A stretch of 64,000 nt of DNA, taken from JAICLK01 sp963810525 (lineage in GTDB: Bacteria > Patescibacteriota > Saccharimonadia > Saccharimonadales > UBA4665). The notes beneath the pieces are model-generated. The model saw nothing but the letters and a program-made list of their open reading frames with translations, had not been told where the DNA came from and did not search any database. The translations under genes were made by a program, and so were the position numbers. Within the stretch, counting starts at the first letter, position 1, and every line of letters starts with the position of its first letter. This document shows positions 33,662-42,933 of the stretch, piece after piece. The stretch spans positions 124,001-188,000 of the forward strand of contig CAWENB010000002.1 of the NCBI GenBank assembly GCA_963810525.1, given 5' to 3'.

Positions 33662-34708
33662 ATGAATCAGGATGAACTTGAACGAGTAGCTAAGGCGATA
33701 GTTGTAACCGGCAAGGGACTGTTAGCGGCAGACGAAAGCAACCCCAGTTGCCAGAAACGGTTTGACGCGGTCGGCGTGGAATGCACAGAACATACCCGGC
33801 GGCTCTACCGCGAGCTATTATTTACAACCCCGGGGTCCGAAAATTTGTTGAGCGGCGTAATCCTATTCGATGAAACATTCTGGCAATCCGCGAGCGACGG
33901 TGTTGTTTTCCGCGAATATTTGAAGAACAAGAATGTCCTGCCGGGTATCAAAGTCGATAAAGGCTTGGTTGACTTGCCGGGATTTCCGGGAGAGAAAGTC
34001 ACGCAAGGCCTTGACGGTCTTCCGGAACGGATGGCAACGTACGCCGGAGCTGGTGCGAAATTCGCCAAGTGGCGAGCAGTCATCGAAATCGGCGACGGTA
34101 TCCCGACCGATGAATGCATTGGCGCGAATACCTATGTACTCTCACGCTATGCGCGAATCTGCCAGGAAGCTGGCATCGTACCGATCGTTGAGCCGGAGGT
34201 GTTACTTGATGGTAGTCACAGCGCCGAGCAGGCCGAAGCCACCATGAGTCACGTATTTGACACGCTGTTTCAGACGATGCGTGCTTTCCGCGTGCATTTG
34301 CCCGGAGCCATCCTCAAAACCAGTATGGCATTGCCAGGCGGTGAAAGCGGCGCGGCGATTAATCACGACGAAGTGGCCGAACGTACGGTCCGTGCTCTGC
34401 ACGAGCACGTGCCGCATGAGCTTGGCGGCGTAGTGTTCTTAAGTGGCGGCCAAACGCCGACCGACGCTTTCATCAACCTAAATCGGATCGCCAAACGTGG
34501 TCCACACCCGTGGGGTGTAACCTTTTCTTACTCGCGAGCTTTACAGGATCCGGTGCTCAAAGCCTGGGCAGGAAACCGGCAAGCGGTCGATGAAGTACAA
34601 GGTATTTTTAAACGCCAACTCGAACTCGCTTCAGCGGCCAGCAAAGGTGAACTCGACGAATCAAACGTAAGCGGCGATAACTTCGTAAGCCACAGCCAGG
34701 ATTTGTAA
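33662..34708 (+). CDS. Class I fructose-bisphosphate aldolase
   Basis: A 348-residue class I aldolase: KGLLAADESNPSCQKRF, ILFDETFWQ, VEPEVLLDG, AILKTSMALPG with the Schiff-base Lys219, and FLSGGQTPTDAF. It cleaves or forms fructose-1,6-bisphosphate. Class I rather than the zinc class II type is notable for bacteria but common in this group. The ATG at 33662 has GGAG (33652-33655) at good spacing, so it is chosen over an in-frame ATG at 33650. TACAAT about 40 nt upstream may be its promoter. Confidence 0.95.
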   Translation: MNQDELERVAKAIVVTGKGLLAADESNPSCQKRFDAVGVECTEHTRRLYRELLFTTPGSENLLSGVILFDETFWQSASDGVVFREYLKNKNVLPGIKVDKGLVDLPGFPGEKVTQGLDGLPERMATYAGAGAKFAKWRAVIEIGDGIPTDECIGANTYVLSRYARICQEAGIVPIVEPEVLLDGSHSAEQAEATMSHVFDTLFQTMRAFRVHLPGAILKTSMALPGGESGAAINHDEVAERTVRALHEHVPHELGGVVFLSGGQTPTDAFINLNRIAKRGPHPWGVTFSYSRALQDPVLKAWAGNRQAVDEVQGIFKRQLELASAASKGELDESNVSGDNFVSHSQDL

Positions 34709-34767
34709 TTTCGCGAGCATTTGTGGCACAATGACATTAAGTAAGCTAAAACAATGAAAAGGTGGGC

Positions 34768-35769
34768 ATGGATCAATTCGACGTTCTAAGCATAGGTGAC
34801 GTGGTCACTGATGATTTTATAAAACTGTTGGATTATGAGGAGAAAGTCGAGCACGAAAAGGACGGTAGTACCTGGCTAGCGATTCCATTCGGCACGAAAA
34901 TTCCCTTTGACCACCGCGAAGTAATTGAAGGCGTCGGCAATGCCGCCAACGGCGCGGTTGCGTTCGCCCGGCTTGGGCTCAAAACCGGTTTTGTCACGAA
35001 TGTCGGTGGCGACCAGTACGGCCGCGATATCATTCACTCACTCGTTAAAAACGGCGTTGATCATCGGTTTGTTCGCATTAATCCAGGCAAGAAGAGCAAT
35101 TATCATTTTGTGTTGTGGTACAAAGAAGAACGGACTATTCTCATCAAGCACGAAGAATATGACTACCACTGGCCGCACCTCCGGCCAAGCGAAGTGCCGC
35201 GCTGGGTGTACTTTAGTTCGATAAGCGAGCACGCGATACCATACCACGACCAGGTAGTTCATTGGCTGAATGAGAATCCAGAAGTAAAACTGGCGTTTCA
35301 GCCCGGAACCTTCCAAATGGCAGCCGGGACTGAACGACTAGCTAAGCTTTACGAGCATACTGAAATCCTAATACTTAACCGCGAAGAAGCCGTTACGGTC
35401 GGCCACGGCAATCACGCCGACGTGCATGATTTAATAAAACGTCTGCATGCATTGGGGCCGAAGATCGTGGTTGTGACCGACGGCCCGCATGGAGCTTATG
35501 CAAGTGACGGCGTCAATAGCTATAAAATGCCTTTGTACCCCGACCCGGCACCACCGGTTGACCGCACCGGCGCCGGTGACGCGTTCGCTTCAACATTCGT
35601 AGCCGCCCTTATGAAAGGTATGAGCATTGAAGACGCATTGCTCTGGGGGCCGATAAACTCTATGAGCGTAGTTCAGAAAGTTGGTGCCCAAGCCGGATTA
35701 CTCACGGAGCGTGAATTGCATACATTTCTGCATCACGCACCAGCGCACTACAAGCCCATAAGGTTTTAA
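34768..35769 (+). CDS. PfkB-family sugar/nucleoside kinase
   Basis: A 333-residue ribokinase-fold kinase: VLSIGDVVTDDFIK at the start, GVGNAANGAVAFARLGL (substrate site), and PVDRTGAGDAFASTFVAAL with the catalytic Asp at about residue 272. The substrate is not clear; adenosine, ribose and fructose-6-phosphate kinases share these motifs. ATG 34768 has AAGGTGG 3 to 9 nt upstream; an in-frame GTG at 34762 overlaps that site. Location right after fba would allow it to act as a phosphofructokinase, but this is inference. Confidence 0.88.
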   Translation: MDQFDVLSIGDVVTDDFIKLLDYEEKVEHEKDGSTWLAIPFGTKIPFDHREVIEGVGNAANGAVAFARLGLKTGFVTNVGGDQYGRDIIHSLVKNGVDHRFVRINPGKKSNYHFVLWYKEERTILIKHEEYDYHWPHLRPSEVPRWVYFSSISEHAIPYHDQVVHWLNENPEVKLAFQPGTFQMAAGTERLAKLYEHTEILILNREEAVTVGHGNHADVHDLIKRLHALGPKIVVVTDGPHGAYASDGVNSYKMPLYPDPAPPVDRTGAGDAFASTFVAALMKGMSIEDALLWGPINSMSVVQKVGAQAGLLTERELHTFLHHAPAHYKPIRF

Positions 35770-35905
35770 TAACTTGGTCAATTCATCGGATTTTCACATC
35801 TCGCCAGGTCCAGTATATTCAAACGCAAATTACGTCATTTTACCAATAAGCAAATCCTGCTAATCTAGCTACTCGAATATGCTTGTGGTAAGATTTTAAG
35901 TATCT

Positions 35906-37144
35906 ATGACGAGGGTTTTGTCGGAATTATTGGGGGCACAGGAACCGGCATTTCGGTTGAGTTTGCGCCAGCTGGAGCAGGCCAGCGGTTGCCCGAGCGA
36001 GGATATCCGTTTAAGTAACGACGTTTTACTGCGGTCAAAGGAAGCGCTGCGCGAACTTAGTCTCGATCCGCGCGACACGAGCGGTCCCGAGCTGTATCAC
36101 GCCCTGCAGGAGCGGCTGATACTTGATGATGCCGCGGTCTGCGAACTGCTCGGCGTCGATGGCGCGGCACCTGGACAAAATCTAATGCTTCGAACGCAGC
36201 GCTTTTTAACCAAGCTTGAGATTCCCAAATCTGTTTTCGCGCTTAAGTCAGTAGCTGCCAAGCGATTGTTCAGGAAGAACCCGCCCAAAAAAGCTATGAA
36301 ACAGCTCGGTTATCGATCGCTGGCCTCGATGCTCAAGCATGAACCGGTTGCACAAATTTACGCGGCAGCCGCCTTGGCAGAATCAACCAACTGGCACAAA
36401 ACTCTTACGAACCACTATAAACAGCTGCTTTCAACCGATTTTGAAGTACGAGACGCGATTGTTGCAGCCCCAAGTACCAAGCGCTGGGAAGCATTGGCGG
36501 CGGAGTTTATTCCGACATCCAGACACAACATACTGACGTTTAAGGAATTCGGCGCAATTGTTTTACTACCGCTCGGTGCGGACACCGTACCCGGTGCCGC
36601 ACTTGTAACCCTTTTGCTGGCGCTACATGCCCTTAATGATATTCGTTCGGCGAGCGCGTATTTCAAGTTAAATCAGGTACGCTCGGATTTCGGAGCATTG
36701 GTAGCAAACGCTGTCCGCAATGATCCTTATACACACGCAACGCTGCTAAGCGGCGAACATCTGCCCTGGAAATTGGTTCGACGCTTTTTCTCACGTTCAA
36801 AGGATGCGTTTGTACCGGAACTGTTTGAGCCGCAAGTTCATCTGGAAGATTTATGTTTAGAACAGGTGGAGCAGGTCCTGGCGAAGCTGCATCCGCGATT
36901 CGAATTCTGGCGGGGAACATCGCATGCCGGACTGCTACACGATGGTAAACCGGTTTCACTTAATTTAACCGACGCCGCATTGAATTTCTGCAATCAGCTA
37001 CCTTACGAAAAGCGTATCGTACAATATTTCCGCGATCACCTTTGGCACGAACTGATGTTGCGCTATATGCACCAGGATCACCTCGAACAGAATTTGCACG
37101 AACAACTCGGCAATGAGCTTGTCGAAGAGAAAGCGTTAGCATAA
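35906..37144 (+). CDS. Large hypothetical protein, mostly helical
   Basis: A 412-residue protein I cannot place. It is predicted largely alpha-helical, with N-terminal helices (LLRSKEALRELSL, LYHALQERLILDD), a central hydrophobic stretch (FGAIVLLPLGADTVPGAALVTLLLALHALNDI) that could be a membrane or buried helix pair, and a charged C-terminus. It has no cysteine clusters or catalytic signature. TAAGAT lies 12 nt before the ATG. It precedes a LOG-like gene. Confidence 0.7.
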   Translation: MTRVLSELLGAQEPAFRLSLRQLEQASGCPSEDIRLSNDVLLRSKEALRELSLDPRDTSGPELYHALQERLILDDAAVCELLGVDGAAPGQNLMLRTQRFLTKLEIPKSVFALKSVAAKRLFRKNPPKKAMKQLGYRSLASMLKHEPVAQIYAAAALAESTNWHKTLTNHYKQLLSTDFEVRDAIVAAPSTKRWEALAAEFIPTSRHNILTFKEFGAIVLLPLGADTVPGAALVTLLLALHALNDIRSASAYFKLNQVRSDFGALVANAVRNDPYTHATLLSGEHLPWKLVRRFFSRSKDAFVPELFEPQVHLEDLCLEQVEQVLAKLHPRFEFWRGTSHAGLLHDGKPVSLNLTDAALNFCNQLPYEKRIVQYFRDHLWHELMLRYMHQDHLEQNLHEQLGNELVEEKALA

Positions 37145-37187
37145 AATATAATCAACGTAGAAGTCACAAAAAGGAGTGGGTAGGTTT

Positions 37188-37835
37188 ATGACACCGGCAG
37201 AGGCAATAAAGCGCGTTCTTCGTTATTCGATTTGCGTATCCGGTGCCGCTGCTGGCAAGACACTTCAAGAATCAGCGTTACTGGCCGAAGCAACTGGTGC
37301 GGCGATTGCCAAAAACGGTCACATTATTACTACCGGTGCGACTGTCGGTTTGCCGTACGCTGCAGCACGCGGTGCAAAAAAATACGGCGGCATGAGTATC
37401 GGGTTTAGTCCGGCCGTCTCATTGCGCGAGCATTTACGGAAGTACCGGCTGCCACACGATGTATTCGATTTTATAAATTTTACAGGTCTCGACTACGTCG
37501 GCCGCGATTTATATCTGGTGCAATCGAGCGACGCGGTTATTACAGTCGGAGGCAGGTTCGGCAGCTTACACGAATTTACGAGCGCGCTGGAAGCGCATAA
37601 GCCCTGCGGTGTCTTGCTCGGCAGCGGCGGCACGGCCGATCTTATTCCAAAACTCATGGAAACACTTGAGCCGCCGAATGGCGATCTAGTCATTTACGAT
37701 GACGACCCAGCCAAACTCGTCCACAAGATTATTACGTTGCTCGATAAAAAATATGCCGACATTCATGATCAGCTAAAACACCATGACCACACGTGGTACC
37801 TAAACACCGATGAGCCACTGCCACGCGCCGGCTAA
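37188..37835 (+). CDS. SLOG/LOG-like Rossmann nucleotide-binding protein
   Basis: A 215-residue protein with the TIGR00725/LOG-like pattern: ITTGATVGLPYAAARGAKKYGG and VGGRFGSLHEFTSALE, close to the PGGxGTxxE motif of LOG and lysine-decarboxylase-like proteins. These bind nucleotides; some release cytokinin riboside, others are signal sensors. The PGG Pro is Val here, so enzyme activity is doubtful. ATG 37188 lies 12 nt after AAGGAG; GTG 37176 would overlap that site. Confidence 0.78.
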   Translation: MTPAEAIKRVLRYSICVSGAAAGKTLQESALLAEATGAAIAKNGHIITTGATVGLPYAAARGAKKYGGMSIGFSPAVSLREHLRKYRLPHDVFDFINFTGLDYVGRDLYLVQSSDAVITVGGRFGSLHEFTSALEAHKPCGVLLGSGGTADLIPKLMETLEPPNGDLVIYDDDPAKLVHKIITLLDKKYADIHDQLKHHDHTWYLNTDEPLPRAG

Positions 37836-37904
37836 ATCGTAGTATTTTATAGTTTATTCGTGCTAAACTGCAGTTAATATTCAGCAAAATCAGAAAGGCA
37901 AACA

Positions 37905-38489
37905 ATGAAAAACAAAAACCAGCGCGGATTTACAGCTATTGAGGTACTGATTGTATTGGTTGTCATCGTGATTCTCGGAGGAGTAGGCTATTATGTCTGG
38001 CATAAAGAACATAAACCGGCGCCAGTCAGATTCTCGAGCTCCAGGCGAGGATCGTATGGGCAAAGGACGTCCTGGAATTTTTTGGATATTAAAGAATGGG
38101 GTGTAAAAGTCAGAATTCCGGCCGTCCCAAGTCCTGAATATATGCTAGTGGGCAAAAATGAGGCGTTCCTTACGACCAAAACCGAGCAAAGCGATTCCAA
38201 TTGCAAAGCCCCCAACCACGCCGCAGACCCAAGCTTCCCAACATTCGACGCTGTAGTTCGTGCACTTCCAACCGACGCTCCAATTTTTGGTGACGATCCA
38301 GGCGCTAATCCGCCAAAGACCGTCCAAGCTGCGGCTGCTGCGAAAGACTTGCGAGTAACTACCGTTGGCAATTACGACTATTACGTTCTACACGGCAACG
38401 GCATGGCATGTAACGACGTCGACGCGCACGAACTTGAACATATTGGCGACCGCCCGCTGGAAGTACAAAGCGACTCGGTTAAAAATTAG
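37905..38489 (+). CDS. Type IV prepilin-like protein (first of three)
   Basis: A 194-residue protein with a classical prepilin leader: basic MKNKNQRG, cleavage after Gly8, then FTAIEVLIVLVVIVILGGVG with Glu5 of the mature form. The C-terminal domain is specific to this lineage and carries two Cys residues (DSNC and GMAC). It should be processed by a prepilin peptidase and assembled in a pilus or related surface fibre. It is followed immediately by two paralogous genes. GAAAGG lies 8 nt before the ATG. Confidence 0.88.
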   Translation: MKNKNQRGFTAIEVLIVLVVIVILGGVGYYVWHKEHKPAPVRFSSSRRGSYGQRTSWNFLDIKEWGVKVRIPAVPSPEYMLVGKNEAFLTTKTEQSDSNCKAPNHAADPSFPTFDAVVRALPTDAPIFGDDPGANPPKTVQAAAAAKDLRVTTVGNYDYYVLHGNGMACNDVDAHELEHIGDRPLEVQSDSVKN

Positions 38490-38507
38490 AAATAAAACTT
38501 AAAGGCA

Positions 38508-39224
38508 ATGACAGCAAAGCCCTTAAAGCAGCGCGGGTTTACGGCAATTGATGTACTCATAGTTTTGGTTGTCGTCGTGATCCTTGGGGGAACAGGTCAC
38601 ATTATTTGGATCAGATCGAATAATGCCAACAAATCCGCAAAGTCGGGCGGATCAGATTCATCTTCTACTACAGCTACGGCCATTGCCGATAGCGCAAAGA
38701 AGCAATCTCCACAGCCGCCCGCCTATAAAATTACAACGAGCGTGCCGCCGGATTGGAAAAATTATTCAAACGCGAAGTATAAGTTCAGCTTTTCATACCC
38801 GTCAATAATATCGGTGGGAGTCATAACACAAAATTTCATAAATTGGGGTACCATTCCTGGCGAGCTGGTAAGTGCGCTAGCCTCGCCAAAGCCAAACGGG
38901 CCGGGAATCTATCCCGAATCATTTCAGGTTAATGTAACTAAACAGTCCCTCACACAAACGTTAAGCTATGAAAAAAACTACCTGACTTCCCCGCCGCTTT
39001 CCATGACAAAACTGATAACATCTATGTTGACTTTCAAAGGTCATAACGCGTATGAAATCGATATTCCGGCACCAGATTCCGCCATTACAAAAGTGTACCT
39101 TATCGCCGCCAACGGCTACACTTACGACGTAAAAATCGGCATTCCGCCGCACGCTGAAGACGCAAGTCTGGACGCTCTCGACAAAGACATACTCATTATG
39201 TTCGATTCGCTTGAATTTAACTGA
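38508..39224 (+). CDS. Type IV prepilin-like protein (second of three, Asp5)
   Basis: A 238-residue protein with leader MTAKPLKQRG, cleavage after Gly10, then FTAIDVLIVLVVVVILGG. The conserved mature Glu5 is Asp, a substitution that in other pilins slows methylation or assembly. The C-terminal domain (FSFSYPSIISVGVI and later strands) resembles PsbP-like lipid/ligand folds. It begins 18 nt after the previous stop, so the genes are co-transcribed. Confidence 0.85.
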   Translation: MTAKPLKQRGFTAIDVLIVLVVVVILGGTGHIIWIRSNNANKSAKSGGSDSSSTTATAIADSAKKQSPQPPAYKITTSVPPDWKNYSNAKYKFSFSYPSIISVGVITQNFINWGTIPGELVSALASPKPNGPGIYPESFQVNVTKQSLTQTLSYEKNYLTSPPLSMTKLITSMLTFKGHNAYEIDIPAPDSAITKVYLIAANGYTYDVKIGIPPHAEDASLDALDKDILIMFDSLEFN

Positions 39225-39327
39225 TGTCAGAAACTGTAAGCAGGGTCACGACTGATTACGATTTTTGGCACACGTAATATGCTTATGCTATGCTGATCTA
39301 ATATTGAGTAAGAATTTTGGAGTAGCT

Positions 39328-40017
39328 ATGAAAAATAGAAACCAACACGGATTTACGACAATTGAGATCCTGCTAGTATTATTGGTCGTTGTTGTGCTCG
39401 GAGCGGCTGGATACTTAGTTTGGAATCGGCATAGTAATAGCAAGATGAATAGAGGTACGTTTACTTCTTCACACTATCGAAGACCGAATCAACATCCCAC
39501 AACTTTGACAACGAATAAAAGTACCGGTTTGAGTACTTTTACAAGCAAGGTTGGCAAATTTAGCGTCAGCTACCCGGCATCATGGGTACAGCCGGCAAAT
39601 CAAAGGGCATGCGGCGGATTTCTTAGCCGCGACCTGGAAATCGGCCCTAATATCGGCTCTGTCATCAAGTGCGGTGGCGACGGAACGGTTAGCCAAGTTT
39701 CAGTTTCTTCCGTAAATGGCGATCAAACTAAAAATAAAGATTATTCACTCAACAGCAATGAATTCGGTGCGCCGCAGACCAGCAGTGTTACGACTGATAA
39801 TGTTAGCGGCACCTCATATCGTGGCGTAGCTTCAGGCAAGGGAAACGGGAGTGGCGTATTGCCACCTGGCGCAATCGTTATTGAAGATATTTTCTACCAA
39901 AACCAAACAACATACATTGCAACGTACACACAATACCCCGCATCGAGTAAAGAAGGTCCGACTCAGAACCAATTGAATGCATTTAATAAGATTGTTGCCA
40001 GCTTGAAATTCGAGTAG
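39328..40017 (+). CDS. Type IV prepilin-like protein (third of three)
   Basis: A 229-residue protein with leader MKNRNQHG, cleavage after Gly8, then FTTIEILLVLLVVVVLGAAG with Glu5 intact. The Arg usually preceding Gly is His. The C-terminal part (KFSVSYPASWVQPAN) shares the PsbP-like pattern of the second paralogue. ATG 39328 is chosen because the leader begins there and GGAG lies 6 nt upstream; the longer frame from 39265 adds sequence that is not leader-like. Confidence 0.86.
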   Translation: MKNRNQHGFTTIEILLVLLVVVVLGAAGYLVWNRHSNSKMNRGTFTSSHYRRPNQHPTTLTTNKSTGLSTFTSKVGKFSVSYPASWVQPANQRACGGFLSRDLEIGPNIGSVIKCGGDGTVSQVSVSSVNGDQTKNKDYSLNSNEFGAPQTSSVTTDNVSGTSYRGVASGKGNGSGVLPPGAIVIEDIFYQNQTTYIATYTQYPASSKEGPTQNQLNAFNKIVASLKFE

Positions 40018-40062
40018 TCCTTAAAACCTTATTAGGATAATAGACCTCGAGTCTTTGCTTGC

Positions 40063-40068
40063 TACAAT
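40063..40068 (+). promoter_or_regulatory. -10 element of uvrB
   Basis: TACAAT at 40063-40068 ends 6 nt before GTG 40075, consistent with a leaderless uvrB message starting on a GTG codon. No clear -35 is seen. Confidence 0.5.
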
Positions 40069-40074
40069 ATACTG

Positions 40075-42039
40075 GTGAGTAAATTTGAGCTAAAGAGTGA
40101 ATTTGTGCCAACGGGCGACCAGCCGGCGGCGATCGCGCAGTTGGTGGACGGGTTGAAAACCGATACCAAAGAGCAAACTCTGCTCGGCGTAACCGGCTCG
40201 GGTAAGACGTTCACGATGGCGAATGTTATTCAAAGCCTACAGAGACCGACGCTGATATTGAGCCACAACAAAACGTTGGCGGCGCAGTTGTATGAAGAAT
40301 TCAAGAAGTTTTTCCCGAATAATGCGGTTCACTATTTTGTTAGCTACTTCGACTACTATCAGCCGGAAGCGTACATTCCCCGCAGTGACACGTATATTGA
40401 AAAAGACTCACAGATCAACGAAGAAATCGACCGGTTGCGTCACGCGGCAACCGACTCGCTGCTTTCGCGGCGTGACGTAATAATCGTGGCGAGTGTCAGT
40501 TGCATATACGGCATTGGCTCGGTCGAGGATTATGACGGTCTGTCGATCGACGTAAAAGTCGGAGAGCGGCGGGTGCGTGACAAGTTTCTGCGCCAGCTTA
40601 CCGACATACAGTACCAGCGCAATGATATCGATTTTCACCGCAGCACCTTCCGAGTGCGGGGCGACGTGGTCGATGTATTCCCGGCCGGCGAGGAACTGGC
40701 GTATCGGCTGGAATTCTTTGGGGACGAAATTGAACGGATTACTAAGCTTGACCCGCTGACGGGCGAAATCCTGGCAAAACTTAATTCGTATAAAATCTTT
40801 CCCGGTTCGCACTACGTCACGCCGCAAGAGAAGCTCAAAGTCGCGCTCGGTATGATTGAACAGGAGCTTGAGCAGCGCCTTGCCAAGTTCAAACGTGAAG
40901 GGAAGTTGCTCGAGGCTCAAAGGATTGGACAGCGCACACGCTTCGACCTGGAAATGCTTGAAGAAACCGGATTCGTTAAAGGCATTGAAAATTATTCGCG
41001 CTACCTCACGAATCGCGAACCGGGTGAGCAACCGGCCACTCTGATGGATTACTTTCCGGATGATTTTTTGATGTTTGTTGACGAAAGCCATATGACAATC
41101 CCGCAAGTACGCGGCATGTATAACGGTGACCGGGCCCGCAAAGAAGTGCTCGTGGAACACGGCTTCCGTCTGCCAAGCGCACTGGACAACCGGCCGCTGA
41201 CGTTCACCGAATTCGAGCGCCATATCAACCAGACGATATACGTGTCGGCCACACCAGCTGAATACGAACTTAGCCGGTCACCTGCACCTGCCCAGCAGGT
41301 CATCAGGCCGACCGGGCTGCTTGATCCAAAAATCGACGTCAGGCCGATTGAGGGTCAAATTGATGATTTAATCGCCGAAATCCGCGCCACGACCGAAAAA
41401 CACCAACGCATACTGGTAACAACGCTCACCAAGCGTATGTCTGAAGAGCTCACGGAATATCTGCAGGACATTAACATCAAGGTCGCTTATTTGCACAGCG
41501 ACGTAGATACTCTTGAACGCACCGACATTTTGCGCGACCTAAGGCTCGGCACATATGACGTACTTGTCGGGATTAATCTGTTACGCGAAGGACTTGACTT
41601 ACCGGAAGTCAGCCTTGTGGCGATTCTCGATGCCGACAAGGAAGGATTTCTTCGGAGCGAACAAGCACTCATTCAAACCGTCGGCCGCGCCGCCCGGCAC
41701 GTCGACGGGCGTGTCATCATGTATGCCGACCACATCACCAACAGCATGCGCCGGACCATCGACGAAACCGAGCGCAGACGGGAACTTCAGGAAAAGTATA
41801 ACCATGAACATGGGATCAAACCCAAAGGCATCAGCAAAGCTGTTGAAAAAGGTCTGCGCCCCGACCTACCCGAAGAAGCCAAGCGTGCCAAGCTCGATCT
41901 TAAGAAAATACCCAAGGACGAATACGGACGCATTATTGAAGATCTCACCGCGCAAATGGATTTGGCTGCCGCTAATCTGGAATTCGAAAAAGCCGCCGAG
42001 CTCCGTGACATCATCGCAGACATCAAGAAAAAGCTATAG
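40075..42039 (+). CDS. uvrB: UvrABC system protein B
   Basis: A 654-residue UvrB: Walker A GVTGSGKTFTMANVI, the beta-hairpin region YFDYYQPEAYIPRSDTYIEKD, DEXD-type DESHMTIPQ, helicase motif VI-type QTVGRAARHVDGRVI and the C-terminal UvrC/UvrA-interaction UVR motif DLTAQMDLAAANLEFEKAAEL. It is the damage-verifying helicase of nucleotide excision repair. Start codon is GTG. Confidence 0.97.
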   Translation: MSKFELKSEFVPTGDQPAAIAQLVDGLKTDTKEQTLLGVTGSGKTFTMANVIQSLQRPTLILSHNKTLAAQLYEEFKKFFPNNAVHYFVSYFDYYQPEAYIPRSDTYIEKDSQINEEIDRLRHAATDSLLSRRDVIIVASVSCIYGIGSVEDYDGLSIDVKVGERRVRDKFLRQLTDIQYQRNDIDFHRSTFRVRGDVVDVFPAGEELAYRLEFFGDEIERITKLDPLTGEILAKLNSYKIFPGSHYVTPQEKLKVALGMIEQELEQRLAKFKREGKLLEAQRIGQRTRFDLEMLEETGFVKGIENYSRYLTNREPGEQPATLMDYFPDDFLMFVDESHMTIPQVRGMYNGDRARKEVLVEHGFRLPSALDNRPLTFTEFERHINQTIYVSATPAEYELSRSPAPAQQVIRPTGLLDPKIDVRPIEGQIDDLIAEIRATTEKHQRILVTTLTKRMSEELTEYLQDINIKVAYLHSDVDTLERTDILRDLRLGTYDVLVGINLLREGLDLPEVSLVAILDADKEGFLRSEQALIQTVGRAARHVDGRVIMYADHITNSMRRTIDETERRRELQEKYNHEHGIKPKGISKAVEKGLRPDLPEEAKRAKLDLKKIPKDEYGRIIEDLTAQMDLAAANLEFEKAAELRDIIADIKKKL

Positions 42040-42110
42040 CTAGTCTAGCGTCTTACGCGACATCTTTTCCAGAAAATGCTATTATATAAAACGCCTTTAA
42101 GGAACAATGT

Positions 42111-42770
42111 ATGAGTAAAATGGAGTTTACCCCATCGGGCGGGGAATTCTACCCGATCATCGGACGACGCCTTTACGGCGGGATAACGGATGCGCTGAAC
42201 TACGCGGCGGCTAATATTGGCGAACGTGGCGGCCAGATTGTTGACCAACGGAGTCCGATTATACGGGTACTTGGAGTCGATGCATTACGGGAAAGCGGCA
42301 TGATAATACATCGCCCCGAAGGATATGCGGTAGGCGATCAGGAACTCGTGCTAAATCAAAGACTTGAAACAGCCATGGCCGAAGCTCGACACGATGGATT
42401 GCTCACTAGAATTGTAAATGTGCACCTAGCACTTGGCGGAACTTCAGTATTGCCGGAAGGGCTGCGGGCGGTCAGAGTTGACGCGTATTTTGACCGACAG
42501 GCTGATCGCACAATATTCAATGAAGCCGATTCATTACGGCGCATACTCGGTCTGCCGCTTGCGCAACGAAGAAATAAAGCGCGCAAAGCCGACTTCCCGC
42601 TAACATTCGCATTACCCGAATACGAAGCATTAGCGATAGTTGACGGGGCGAACGATTTTCTGGATTCAGCTTCACCAACTAGGATCGAACGGCTTATTGT
42701 GGCACCAGTTTTGGTTAATGTTCAGGGAACGGTTGCCTATCCACCTCTCGCACGCGTTCCGAGTGAATAA
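42111..42770 (+). CDS. Hypothetical protein
   Basis: A 219-residue protein I do not recognise. It looks like a soluble mixed alpha/beta protein, with GGEFYPIIGRRLYGG near the N-terminus and RAVRVDAYFDRQADRT in the middle. The start is supported by a leader with AAGGAAC before the ATG. No motif for a known enzyme is visible. It lies between uvrB and another orphan, upstream of the gatCAB operon. Confidence 0.6.
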   Translation: MSKMEFTPSGGEFYPIIGRRLYGGITDALNYAAANIGERGGQIVDQRSPIIRVLGVDALRESGMIIHRPEGYAVGDQELVLNQRLETAMAEARHDGLLTRIVNVHLALGGTSVLPEGLRAVRVDAYFDRQADRTIFNEADSLRRILGLPLAQRRNKARKADFPLTFALPEYEALAIVDGANDFLDSASPTRIERLIVAPVLVNVQGTVAYPPLARVPSE

Positions 42771-42933
42771 GTTATCCGACGATTTTTCGATCTGGTTTCT
42801 CAAAATGCCAGGCGGAATTGGTGCTCTGGTTTGGCGGCAGTGAAAATATTCGCCCAAGTTACGGCTTTACGCCAAAAACGACTCAACGATTTGATATGAT
42901 TCGCCAGAAACTATTGGTACTATATTAACGTAT

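Noticed and set aside
40408..41223. 271-codon antisense frame opposite uvrB
   Set aside because: Opposite a conserved gene and without start signals.
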